Source: Balneolaceae bacterium (GTDB lineage: Bacteria; Bacteroidota; Rhodothermia; Balneolales; Balneolaceae). Taken from it: a stretch of DNA of 64,000 bases. Numbering within the stretch: position 1 is the first letter of the stretch; each line of letters starts with the position of its first letter. Shown piece after piece: positions 51,625 through 59,059 of the stretch. The translations under genes were made by a program, and so were the position numbers. The notes under the pieces are model-generated. The model was not told the DNA's origin. It ran no database searches and saw only the letters and a list, made by a program, of their open reading frames with translations. The stretch covers positions 248,001 to 312,000 of the forward strand of contig JAEPQE010000003.1 in assembly GCA_017640665.1 (NCBI GenBank), in the 5' to 3' direction.

Positions 51625-52605
51625 TTAATCAACTAGGGTAAAAGTATCATTATGAAAATCGAGGTTAGCAACTCCATGTATACGGCTTTTATTGAGGCCA
51701 ATGAATTTCAATGGGTTATAAAACCCAACCTGTTCCAGCTCTGAAATACTTAAATAATGGAGAGATGCTAAGTAGTTCATGCATTCAAGCATTGTATAGG
51801 AAGAACCAACAAGGTATCCCTCTTCAACATCATATAATCTTCCGGAATTATTTATTCGCACCATTTTTCCCATTGTGGAGTAATCCCCGGGTGGTAAACA
51901 TGCTAAAGGAGATGCGTCGCTCACAACGATAGTTTTTTCAATATCTCTTGTAATCAGGATAAGCCTTATCAGCTCTTCAGGTATATGATGACCATCTGTA
52001 ATCATCATGGCGGTCAATTCTTTAGCAGCAAGCCCGGAAATGAGCGCATTTTTATGTCGGTCAACTAGATGGGGATTAGCGTTTCCAAGATGAGTGAGTC
52101 CGGTAGCTCCTGATTTATGAAGCTCCATAATTTGAGGGTATGTAGCAAGCTGGTGCCCTAATGAAACGACAATTCCTCTTTTTCTAGCGAATTCACAAAT
52201 TTCTTTTGCTCCCGGTTGTTCTGCAGCTATAGTAAGAATCTTAATTGAACGTTTTGACCAATCTATCAATTGGGTTAAAAACTCTATATCGGGTTCAATT
52301 ATATATTTTTTTGGATGAGCGCCTCTGGCACCATCAGCAGGAGAAAGGAAGGGGCCTTCAAGGTGAAATCCTAAAACCATTTCTCTCACCTCTCTATACT
52401 TTTCAATTGTTGAAAGCATGACGGTCAAATTCCGTTTATAAAGTTCTTTGCTGGTGGTAATAATGGTAGGCAGAAAAGCAATGGTTCCACGAGCTTTTAA
52501 AGCTTTACAACTTTCGACAAAGCTTTCCTCAGTCAGGTTTTCGGAGAAATATTCAATCCCAAGACATCCATTGACCTGTAAATCTATAAAACCAGGAATG
52601 CGCAT
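51625..52605 (-). CDS. nagA: N-acetylglucosamine-6-phosphate deacetylase-like enzyme
   Basis: 326 residues. It begins at IPGFIDLQVNG, so the N-terminal beta-sandwich segment of about 50 residues common in NagA is missing; the usual length is about 380. Metal and catalytic parts are intact: FHLEGPFLSP, SLGHQLATY, GLTHLGNANP, ITDGHHIP and VVSDASPLA with the catalytic Asp. It would deacetylate GlcNAc-6-phosphate for re-entry to cell-wall or energy metabolism. Confidence 0.8.
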   Translation of the reverse strand: MRIPGFIDLQVNGCLGIEYFSENLTEESFVESCKALKARGTIAFLPTIITTSKELYKRNLTVMLSTIEKYREVREMVLGFHLEGPFLSPADGARGAHPKKYIIEPDIEFLTQLIDWSKRSIKILTIAAEQPGAKEICEFARKRGIVVSLGHQLATYPQIMELHKSGATGLTHLGNANPHLVDRHKNALISGLAAKELTAMMITDGHHIPEELIRLILITRDIEKTIVVSDASPLACLPPGDYSTMGKMVRINNSGRLYDVEEGYLVGSSYTMLECMNYLASLHYLSISELEQVGFYNPLKFIGLNKSRIHGVANLDFHNDTFTLVD

Positions 52606-52638
52606 ATTTAGTCAGTTTTTAGTGTTTGATAAAAATAC

Positions 52639-52815
52639 TCAGGTAAGTGCACTATATCTTTTCTCTAAATACTCCATCGGAGACTCAACCTCATAGTGTA
52701 TTCTTAACCTTACCCATGCAGGAGGGAAAATTTTAGTTCCTTCAAGAATTAGCACGAAGTCTATAAGAAACTCAGAGTCTGATTTCGGATTAATAATCAG
52801 TTTAGTTATTCCCAT
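52639..52815 (-). CDS. Possible 58-residue protein overlapping a secreted NTF2-like gene
   Basis: A frame starting ATGGGAATAACTAA at 52815 overlaps the stop of the upstream gene and encodes 58 residues (MGITKLIINPKSDSEF..., then IHYEVESPMEYLEKRYSALT). The composition is protein-like and the overlap is a common form of translational coupling, but no family is recognised and the length is small. Confidence 0.35.
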   Translation of the reverse strand: MGITKLIINPKSDSEFLIDFVLILEGTKIFPPAWVRLRIHYEVESPMEYLEKRYSALT

Positions 52816-53230
52816 TGTCCATATCCGAATGAATGAGCCAAACTCCATCTTTCTTTTTTAGTATGAGGGTGAATTTTCCGACATCTTCTGTTCGGTTTCC
52901 GTAGGTATAACCTCCTAAGATATATCCAAGTTCTCCATCCGTATGGTAATCATAGGCGGATAATTTTAGATCTCCACCGGAGCTTTGGTAGGCTTCTTCA
53001 ATAGCAGCTCTTCCTTGGGTTGGGGCGTTTCTGGGCCGAAGAATAAATCCATCTTCAGTAAAAAGATTAGCTAACTCTTCAGCATTGTTGTTTTTCCAAT
53101 AGGTTTCGTAGTCTGTTAAAACTCGTTGTAGTTCATCGGGGAGTTCCACTTTTAGAGTTTGCTGGGCAAGCAAAGGTCCAGAAGTAGACAGGAGAAGAAT
53201 AAGTAGAAATATATATCGAAGCTGTTTCAT
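52802..53230 (-). CDS. Exported SnoaL/DUF4440-like protein
   Basis: 142 residues with signal peptide (MKQLRYIFLLILLLSTSGPL, then LAQQ). The mature part is one NTF2-like domain: YETYWKNNNAEELANLFTED, APTQGRAAIEEAY and GKFTLILKKKDGVWLIHSDM. These are usually secreted or periplasmic proteins of unknown ligand. No partner identified. Confidence 0.85.
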   Translation of the reverse strand: MKQLRYIFLLILLLSTSGPLLAQQTLKVELPDELQRVLTDYETYWKNNNAEELANLFTEDGFILRPRNAPTQGRAAIEEAYQSSGGDLKLSAYDYHTDGELGYILGGYTYGNRTEDVGKFTLILKKKDGVWLIHSDMDNGNN

Positions 53231-53341
53231 AAGCAGATCATAAGTGAAAGGTCTTCTGAGTATACTGCTAATTCAGCAATTGGGAAATTGCTTTGCTTTG
53301 TTCTCAAATGAAGCACCTAGTAACTATCTTTGTAACTTTCT

Positions 53342-55519
53342 TCAAACCAGCTTCAAGCCTATCCTTCCTCTTTCCAAATCAAGCGAGATAATTTCAACTG
53401 TAATGATATCTCCGACACCAACCTCATCGTGAGGATCTTCTACTCTTTTTCCCGTTTTGGACATATTTGAAATGTGAAGCATTCCGTCTTGTTTTACACC
53501 AATATCCACAAAAGCACCGAAATCAACGACATTGCGAACAGTTCCTTCCAGTTTCTGACCTTCCTTCAGATCGTCCATACTCATTACATCGGTACGGAGA
53601 ATAGGTTTCTTCATCGAATCCCGTGGATCACGACCTGGCTTCATCAGGTTTTCGATGATGAGTTCGAGGGTGGGTTCTCCAACTCCAAGCTGTTCTGCTA
53701 TTTGTTTAGTGTTGATGTTTCCGAGCTTTGACTCGATTACACCTTTCTGTTTTGAAAGATTCTCAATATCAATCCCAAAAAGATTGCAGAGTTTCTCGGT
53801 AACTTCATAACTCTCTGGGTGAATGGCAGTGTTATCTAAAGGATTTTTTGCTTCGGGGATTCGCATAAATCCTGCTGCCTGCTGGTATCGAAAATCACCA
53901 ACTCCATCAATATCTTTAATCTGTTCCCGACTTTTAAAAGCTCCTGATTGTTCTCTAAATTTCACGATGTTATCAGCTACCTTTTTACTTAACCCAGAAA
54001 TATGAGAAAGGAGGGGCGCACTTGCTGTGTTTAGATTTACTCCGACCTCATTCACACAACTTTCCACCACATCGTCCAGTTTAGAAGCTAACTGTTTTTG
54101 GTTGATGTCATGTTGATATAAACCAACTCCAATAGATTTCGGATCAATTTTAACTAACTCAGCTAAAGGGTCGAGTACTCGCCGTGCAATGGAAATATTT
54201 CCGCGCTGTGCAGCATCTAAATCAGGAAATTCTTCTCTCGCTATTTCGGAAGCAGAATACACAGAAGCTCCTGCTTCATTAACGATCAAATAATTAAGTT
54301 CTTCTTTTGGCTTGATTTCTTTTCTCTTTTGAATGAAATCAGCTACAAATTGCTCAGTTTCACGACTTGCGGTTCCATTTCCAATCGCTATCAGGTTCAC
54401 TCCATACTTGTCTATCAATTTACCGATCACAGATTCAGATTGTACAATTTGGTTTCTGGGAGGTGTAGGGAAGATGGTAGTTCCTTCAAAGTACTTTCCG
54501 GTTTCGTCTACAATAGCCACCTTACAGCCGGTTCTGAATGCAGGATCAATCCCCATAATTATTTTATGCTGAAAAGGAGGCTGCATCAAAAGGTTGCCCA
54601 GATTAGTGGCAAAAGTTTCGATAGCATGTTGATCTGCTTGATTAGTAAGCGCATTACGGAGTTCCCGTTCCAGGGAAGGAGAAAGAAGTCGCTTAAAAGC
54701 ATCTTCAACGGCATCTTGAAGCTTTTCTGTAAAGATGCTAAAATCGTTATTAATAACGATGTCATCAATTGTTTCTAGCGTTCGTTCTTCCCAAACCTCG
54801 ATTTTTACAAACAGGATGTTTTCTTTTTCCCCACGGTTAATTGCCAGCACTTGATAGGGCTTTAACCGATCAACTTTAGATGAGAATTCGTAATAATCTT
54901 CAAAGTTAGTACGCTCTTTTACAGCTGGGTTTTTCTTGGTGGAAAGTGCAGAGTGATTAAGAAATATGGTCCGTAGTTTTTCTCGGACTTCAATGTGTTC
55001 ATTTATCCACTCGGCAACAATATCGATGGCACCTTTCCAGGCATCTTCTAAAGTAGTTACTGCTTTTTCTTTGTTGATGAACCTTTTTGCAAAATCATCG
55101 GGATTTCCATCCTTTATTTTCTGGTCCCAGATCATTTCAGCGAGTGGTTCCAATCCTTTCTCTTTGGCTTTATCGCCACGGGTTTTGCGTTTTTGTTTGT
55201 AGGGGAGATATAAATCTTCCAATGTAGTTAAATCGGTACATGCTATAATTTTCGCTTCTAAATCGGGAGTAAGTTTTTCCTGTTCCCTAATGGATTTGAG
55301 AATAGTTTCTTTTCTGGCTTCGAGTGTTTTTTGCAGTTCAAGTGCATCACGAACGGTACGAAGTTGTTCTTCATCCAAGCCTCCGGTGACTTCTTTTCTA
55401 TATCTGGCAAGAAAAGGAATAGTCGCACCTTCTTCCAGAAAACCCAGTACGGTATTAATCTGCTTTTCCGAAATGTTTAGCTGTACTGATACTCGTTTTG
55501 TAATAACTGCGTCTGACAT
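53342..55519 (-). CDS. tex: Tex-family RNA-binding transcription accessory protein
   Basis: 725 residues from ATG 55519. An alternative at 55615 would add 32 residues with no family support. Tex_N helices, a YqgF-like RNase H fold (IIMGIDPAFRTGCKVAIVD), HhH segments (LNTASAPLLSHISGLSKKVADN) and the C-terminal S1 domain (EGTVRNVVDFGAFVDIGVKQ) follow in the standard order. It affects transcription elongation and RNA turnover. Confidence 0.96.
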   Translation of the reverse strand: MSDAVITKRVSVQLNISEKQINTVLGFLEEGATIPFLARYRKEVTGGLDEEQLRTVRDALELQKTLEARKETILKSIREQEKLTPDLEAKIIACTDLTTLEDLYLPYKQKRKTRGDKAKEKGLEPLAEMIWDQKIKDGNPDDFAKRFINKEKAVTTLEDAWKGAIDIVAEWINEHIEVREKLRTIFLNHSALSTKKNPAVKERTNFEDYYEFSSKVDRLKPYQVLAINRGEKENILFVKIEVWEERTLETIDDIVINNDFSIFTEKLQDAVEDAFKRLLSPSLERELRNALTNQADQHAIETFATNLGNLLMQPPFQHKIIMGIDPAFRTGCKVAIVDETGKYFEGTTIFPTPPRNQIVQSESVIGKLIDKYGVNLIAIGNGTASRETEQFVADFIQKRKEIKPKEELNYLIVNEAGASVYSASEIAREEFPDLDAAQRGNISIARRVLDPLAELVKIDPKSIGVGLYQHDINQKQLASKLDDVVESCVNEVGVNLNTASAPLLSHISGLSKKVADNIVKFREQSGAFKSREQIKDIDGVGDFRYQQAAGFMRIPEAKNPLDNTAIHPESYEVTEKLCNLFGIDIENLSKQKGVIESKLGNINTKQIAEQLGVGEPTLELIIENLMKPGRDPRDSMKKPILRTDVMSMDDLKEGQKLEGTVRNVVDFGAFVDIGVKQDGMLHISNMSKTGKRVEDPHDEVGVGDIITVEIISLDLERGRIGLKLV

Positions 55520-55676
55520 AAATACTTTTATTAAATAGTCATATTTCCACTTCGAAAATAGAAAGAGATATGTATCAAAAACACATGTTTTTAAATAAAG
55601 ATTTTCGAGTTCCAATAAAAAAATTTGTCTTCACAGTTTCTTCATTTTTGTGCACTACTTTTTGATTGTACAAAAG

Positions 55677-55690
55677 AGGTTGATCAACCT
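55677..55690. promoter_or_regulatory. Palindrome upstream of the YceI-porin operon
   Basis: A perfect 14-bp palindrome AGGTTGATCAACCT lies 55 bp before the YceI start. It is a plausible operator. A small GTCCC-ACA-GGGAC hairpin follows at 55703-55715. Confidence 0.4.
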
Positions 55691-55726
55691 TCACGAGTAA
55701 TTGTCCCACAGGGACTTAACCCAAAG

Positions 55727-55740
55727 TAATAGAGGTATTA
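55727..55740 (+). promoter_or_regulatory. Leader mini-hairpin with SD sequence in loop
   Basis: TAATA-GAGG-TATTA folds as a 5-bp stem with GAGG in the loop, 4 bp before ATG 55745, so the ribosome-binding site is displayed in the loop. Its exact reverse complement occurs after the porin stop (57583-57596), and TAATAGAGG recurs before the porin start (56321-56329). Confidence 0.5.
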
Positions 55741-55744
55741 CGTC

Positions 55745-56308
55745 ATGAAGGTATTATATGTTTTTCTTGTCTTCATTCTTACAATCACATCTGCAACAGC
55801 TCAGGAATCTTATTCAGTTAATAACGAAACCAGTACCATTCTAATTAAAGGAACCTCCAGTGTGCATGACTGGGAAAGCAACGCTGAAGAATTTACAGGA
55901 TCGGCAATATTTACAATAACAGAAGGTGATCTCCAATCTATTGAAAACCTGGCTTTCAGTGTGAATGCACAATCAATAAAAAGCGGAAAGCGCATCATGG
56001 ATAACAAAACCAAAGATGCTCTTGATGCCAAAAAGAATCCTCAAATCACCTTTGAGTTCCTTTCTCTGGAAGAGATAAAAAATGACACTGTAAAAGTGAA
56101 TGGGAATCTAACTATGGCTGGAGTCACCAAAGAAATTATGCTAACCGGAGCTTTCCAGATTGAGGATGACGGCTCAATACTAGTTTCCGGAAATCAACCC
56201 ATTGATATGGAAAACTATAGCATTCAACCTCCTACAGCAATGATGGGAGCTCTTAAAACCGGGAAAGATGTCGACGTTGAGTACCGAATTAACTTTTTAA
56301 AAAACTAA
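55745..56308 (+). CDS. YceI-family periplasmic protein
   Basis: 187 residues. A signal peptide (KVLYVFLVFILTITSATA) is followed by the YceI lipocalin-like barrel: STILIKGTSSVHDWES, LAFSVNAQSIKSGKRIMD, KKNPQITFEF and VKVNGNLTMAGVTKEI. The family binds isoprenoid-type lipids. Gene 1 of a two-gene operon with the porin, 28 bp apart. Confidence 0.92.
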   Translation: MKVLYVFLVFILTITSATAQESYSVNNETSTILIKGTSSVHDWESNAEEFTGSAIFTITEGDLQSIENLAFSVNAQSIKSGKRIMDNKTKDALDAKKNPQITFEFLSLEEIKNDTVKVNGNLTMAGVTKEIMLTGAFQIEDDGSILVSGNQPIDMENYSIQPPTAMMGALKTGKDVDVEYRINFLKN

Positions 56309-56336
56309 CCTAAAACACACTAATAGAGGAAGTATC

Positions 56337-57581
56337 ATGAAAACTACAGGAAAACATATCGCAGCAGTCTTTATAATGGCCATGTTGTTCGTGGCAGGTG
56401 GTCTCGCTCAGCAAACCACACCGTTGCAATACTATACTACTCCCGGTAAAGCTTCTCTAAATCAATTTGAACAACCTAAAACTAATACTGTTGATTTTAA
56501 TGGGCTAGCTGTTCGGATTGGTGGTGATTTCGCACTACAATTCCAGGGATTAACTCAATCCAATTCAGGAGATAGTCTAGCCGAATTAGCTAATAATTTT
56601 ACGCTACCGACTGCAAATCTTAATATCGATGTTCAACTTGCTCCGGGTATGAGAATGCATCTTCGTACCTATTTATCATCTCGTCACCACGCTGAAGCTT
56701 GGGTAAAAGGTGGGTATTTAAGAATGGATCAACTTGATTTCATCGAAGAAGGATTCCTTTCTGAATTAATGGAAGTATTGACCATTCGGGTAGGTATGGA
56801 TCAGTATAACTATGGAGACACTCATTTCAGAAGAAGTGATAACGCAGCAGCAATCTATAATCCATTCGTAGGCAACTATCTAATGGATAGCTTCAGCACA
56901 GAACCATTTATGGAATTCACTATTCAAAAAAATGGAATAATTGCAGTTCTGGGCGCTACCAATGGACGTTTAAATCAACGTCCAACTCCCGGGGATGATG
57001 GTTTTGCAGTATTCGGTAAAGTAGGATACGATTCTCAGATAAATGAAGACCTACGTTTTCGATTAACAGGCTCGTTTTATAACAGTACTGATAAAGGAAC
57101 CAGAGACTACTTATATGCTGGCGATCGTGGTGGTGGCCGTTACTATAGCATTGATGATGGAAGAGGAGATTTCTCTCCCAGAGTGAATCCAAACTTCCCT
57201 TACCAAACTGCTTTCCAAATCAACCCATTTGTTAAATTCCAGGGACTTGAATTCTTCGGAGTATTTGAAGTTGCCAGCAATGGTGCGGATGCAGGCGGAT
57301 CATTCACACAACTAGGTGCAGAAGCATTATACAGATTAGGTGCTGAGGAAAACTTCTACATTGGTGGACGTTATAATGCAGTAAGCGGCGAATTTTCTGA
57401 TGTAGCTCCTACATATGAAGTCGACAGAATCAACATTGGAGGTGGCTGGTTCTTGACTGATAACGTACTTGCCAAACTCGAATACGTAAAACAAACTTAC
57501 GGTGGGGATTTCACTAATGGTGGTTCTCTTCAGGATGGTGAATTTAGTGGGTTAATGATAGAAGCTGTGATTGCTTTCTAA
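56337..57581 (+). CDS. Outer-membrane beta-barrel (porin-like) protein
   Basis: 414 residues with signal peptide (IAAVFIMAMLFVAGGLAQ). Alternating amphipathic strands and a C-terminal phenylalanine (GLMIEAVIAF) indicate an outer-membrane beta-barrel. FALQFQGLTQSNSGD and RTYLSSRHHAEAWVKGGYLRMD are not characteristic of a specific porin class I can name; an OprO/P- or DcaP-like barrel is possible. Its partner YceI gene suggests lipid or hydrophobic-molecule uptake. Ribosome site AGAGGA precedes the ATG. Confidence 0.82.
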   Translation: MKTTGKHIAAVFIMAMLFVAGGLAQQTTPLQYYTTPGKASLNQFEQPKTNTVDFNGLAVRIGGDFALQFQGLTQSNSGDSLAELANNFTLPTANLNIDVQLAPGMRMHLRTYLSSRHHAEAWVKGGYLRMDQLDFIEEGFLSELMEVLTIRVGMDQYNYGDTHFRRSDNAAAIYNPFVGNYLMDSFSTEPFMEFTIQKNGIIAVLGATNGRLNQRPTPGDDGFAVFGKVGYDSQINEDLRFRLTGSFYNSTDKGTRDYLYAGDRGGGRYYSIDDGRGDFSPRVNPNFPYQTAFQINPFVKFQGLEFFGVFEVASNGADAGGSFTQLGAEALYRLGAEENFYIGGRYNAVSGEFSDVAPTYEVDRINIGGGWFLTDNVLAKLEYVKQTYGGDFTNGGSLQDGEFSGLMIEAVIAF

Positions 57582-57582
57582 C

Positions 57583-57596
57583 TAATACCTCTATTA
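57583..57596 (+). promoter_or_regulatory. 3' mini-hairpin complementary to the operon leader
   Basis: TAATA-CCTC-TATTA begins just 2 bp after the porin stop. It is the exact reverse complement of the leader hairpin at 55727-55740, so its CCTC loop could pair with the GAGG ribosome-binding loop there or with the TAATAGAGG before the porin start. Confidence 0.55.
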
Positions 57597-57599
57597 ACC

Positions 57600-57632
57600 A
57601 AAGGGCTCTCCGTGAAAGGGGCGCCCTTTTTT
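57600..57632. terminator. Intrinsic terminator between convergent porin and YceI genes
   Basis: AAAGGGC (57600-57606) pairs with GCCCTTT (57623-57629), followed by a T-run, fitting a terminator for the porin operon. The complement also shows a GC stem for the opposite gene ending at 57631. Confidence 0.7.
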
Positions 57633-58227
57633 ATTGCTTTACAGTCAAGGTAAACTCAATCTCTATTTCGTCACGAACTTTAACTAATCCAAAAAGAGCG
57701 GTGGGAGGGTTAATCCCAAAATCGGTCATATTAATTCGATTGGTACCTGAAACAATTGCTACTCCATTTTCATTTCGATAATCGTATAACTCGATGGTAT
57801 ATTCTTTTGTAACTCCTCCAAGAGTAGTGGCAACATTTGCCAGAGTAGGAATCCCATAAGGAGAAACTATGTTAAGCAATTCGATATCAATATTCGGATG
57901 AACATCGCTTTTCAGGGTTTTTCGAAAATCCCTATTTATTCCTCGTTTTCCACAATTAAAGGAATTTACTCTCAATGAAATATCATCACCCTGAACGGTA
58001 ATGGAAGTATCTTGGATTTGAATGTTATGAATGAGTGTGTCAGTCTCAATTTCATCCTCATAAATACATTCAAAATCATTCACATTTGATGTTCCATTAA
58101 TTCTTAATTTACTGCTCTCAAGAATAATGGATTTCACTTCATTGATTTGACGGGCAGACGCATTTTCTGTTCCTGAGAACAGAATCAAAGCGCTCATAAA
58201 AAGAATAACTATGTTAACGTCTTTCAT
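57631..58227 (-). CDS. Second YceI-family protein
   Basis: 198 residues, signal-peptide N-terminus (IVILFMSALILFSGTENASA). YceI landmarks: SSKLRINGTSNVNDFE, RVNSFNCGKRGINRDF, DVHPNIDIELLN and RINMTDFGINPPTALFG. It converges with the YceI-porin operon across the terminator, making two YceI genes flanking a porin. Confidence 0.88.
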   Translation of the reverse strand: MKDVNIVILFMSALILFSGTENASARQINEVKSIILESSKLRINGTSNVNDFECIYEDEIETDTLIHNIQIQDTSITVQGDDISLRVNSFNCGKRGINRDFRKTLKSDVHPNIDIELLNIVSPYGIPTLANVATTLGGVTKEYTIELYDYRNENGVAIVSGTNRINMTDFGINPPTALFGLVKVRDEIEIEFTLTVKQ

Positions 58228-58282
58228 TGATGATTTTCTACATTCTACTCACTTACACTTCCATCGAAAAATATACTAAAAC

Positions 58283-59056
58283 ATGACGGACATCAAAGAG
58301 TTACTTGAAGCTGCAGTTGAAATTGCTACCATTGGGGGGAAGCATACGCTCAAGTATTTTAAAAAGGATTTTGAAGTGATCAGCAAAGCCGACGATTCCC
58401 CGGTTACTATTGCCGATCGTGAAACAGAGCAAATCATCCGCAAAGAAATTCTGAAGCGCTATCCCGAGCATGGTATTATCGGAGAAGAATTCGGACGCAC
58501 TAACGAAGATAGTAATATCCAATGGGTACTTGACCCGATCGACGGTACTAAATCATTTATCCATGGAGTTCCATTCTATACCACGTTAATTGGGATTATG
58601 ATTGATAATGATCCTGTGGTAGGGATTATCAATGCTCCGGCGCTGGATGAGCTTTGTGCTGCCGGAATTGGACTGGGTGCTACGCTGAATGGAAAACCTT
58701 GCAGTGTACGTGATACTTCCGAACTAAAAGACGCTAGTTTGCTAGTTACAGAAATTAAGCGGTTTCAGGATTGTGGAATGGAGCCTCAGTTCCAGGAACT
58801 TATGTCAAAAACTAAACTACACAGAACCTGGGGCGATGCTTACGGCCATATGATGGTAGCTATAGGTCGTGCTGATGTGATGTTCGATCCGATCCTCAAC
58901 ATTTGGGATGCAGCGGCGTTGTTACCGGTGATGAAGGAGTCAGGTGGGATCTTCAGTGACACAAACGGTGAAGAAACCATCCATTCAGGGAATGGGTTTT
59001 CAACCAATAAAGCTTTATATCCTCAGGTAAAAGCAATTTTTGATGAACATAAATAA
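58283..59056 (+). CDS. Histidinol-phosphatase-type IMPase
   Basis: 257 residues. VTIADRETEQIIR, GIIGEEFGRTN, WVLDPIDGTKSFIHG and NIWDAAALLPVMKESGG are IMPase motifs; the KSFIHGVP form fits HisN-type histidinol-phosphate phosphatases, completing histidine synthesis, though no other his gene is near. Co-directional with the next gene, 3 bp apart. Confidence 0.85.
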   Translation: MTDIKELLEAAVEIATIGGKHTLKYFKKDFEVISKADDSPVTIADRETEQIIRKEILKRYPEHGIIGEEFGRTNEDSNIQWVLDPIDGTKSFIHGVPFYTTLIGIMIDNDPVVGIINAPALDELCAAGIGLGATLNGKPCSVRDTSELKDASLLVTEIKRFQDCGMEPQFQELMSKTKLHRTWGDAYGHMMVAIGRADVMFDPILNIWDAAALLPVMKESGGIFSDTNGEETIHSGNGFSTNKALYPQVKAIFDEHK

Positions 59057-59059
59057 TCT

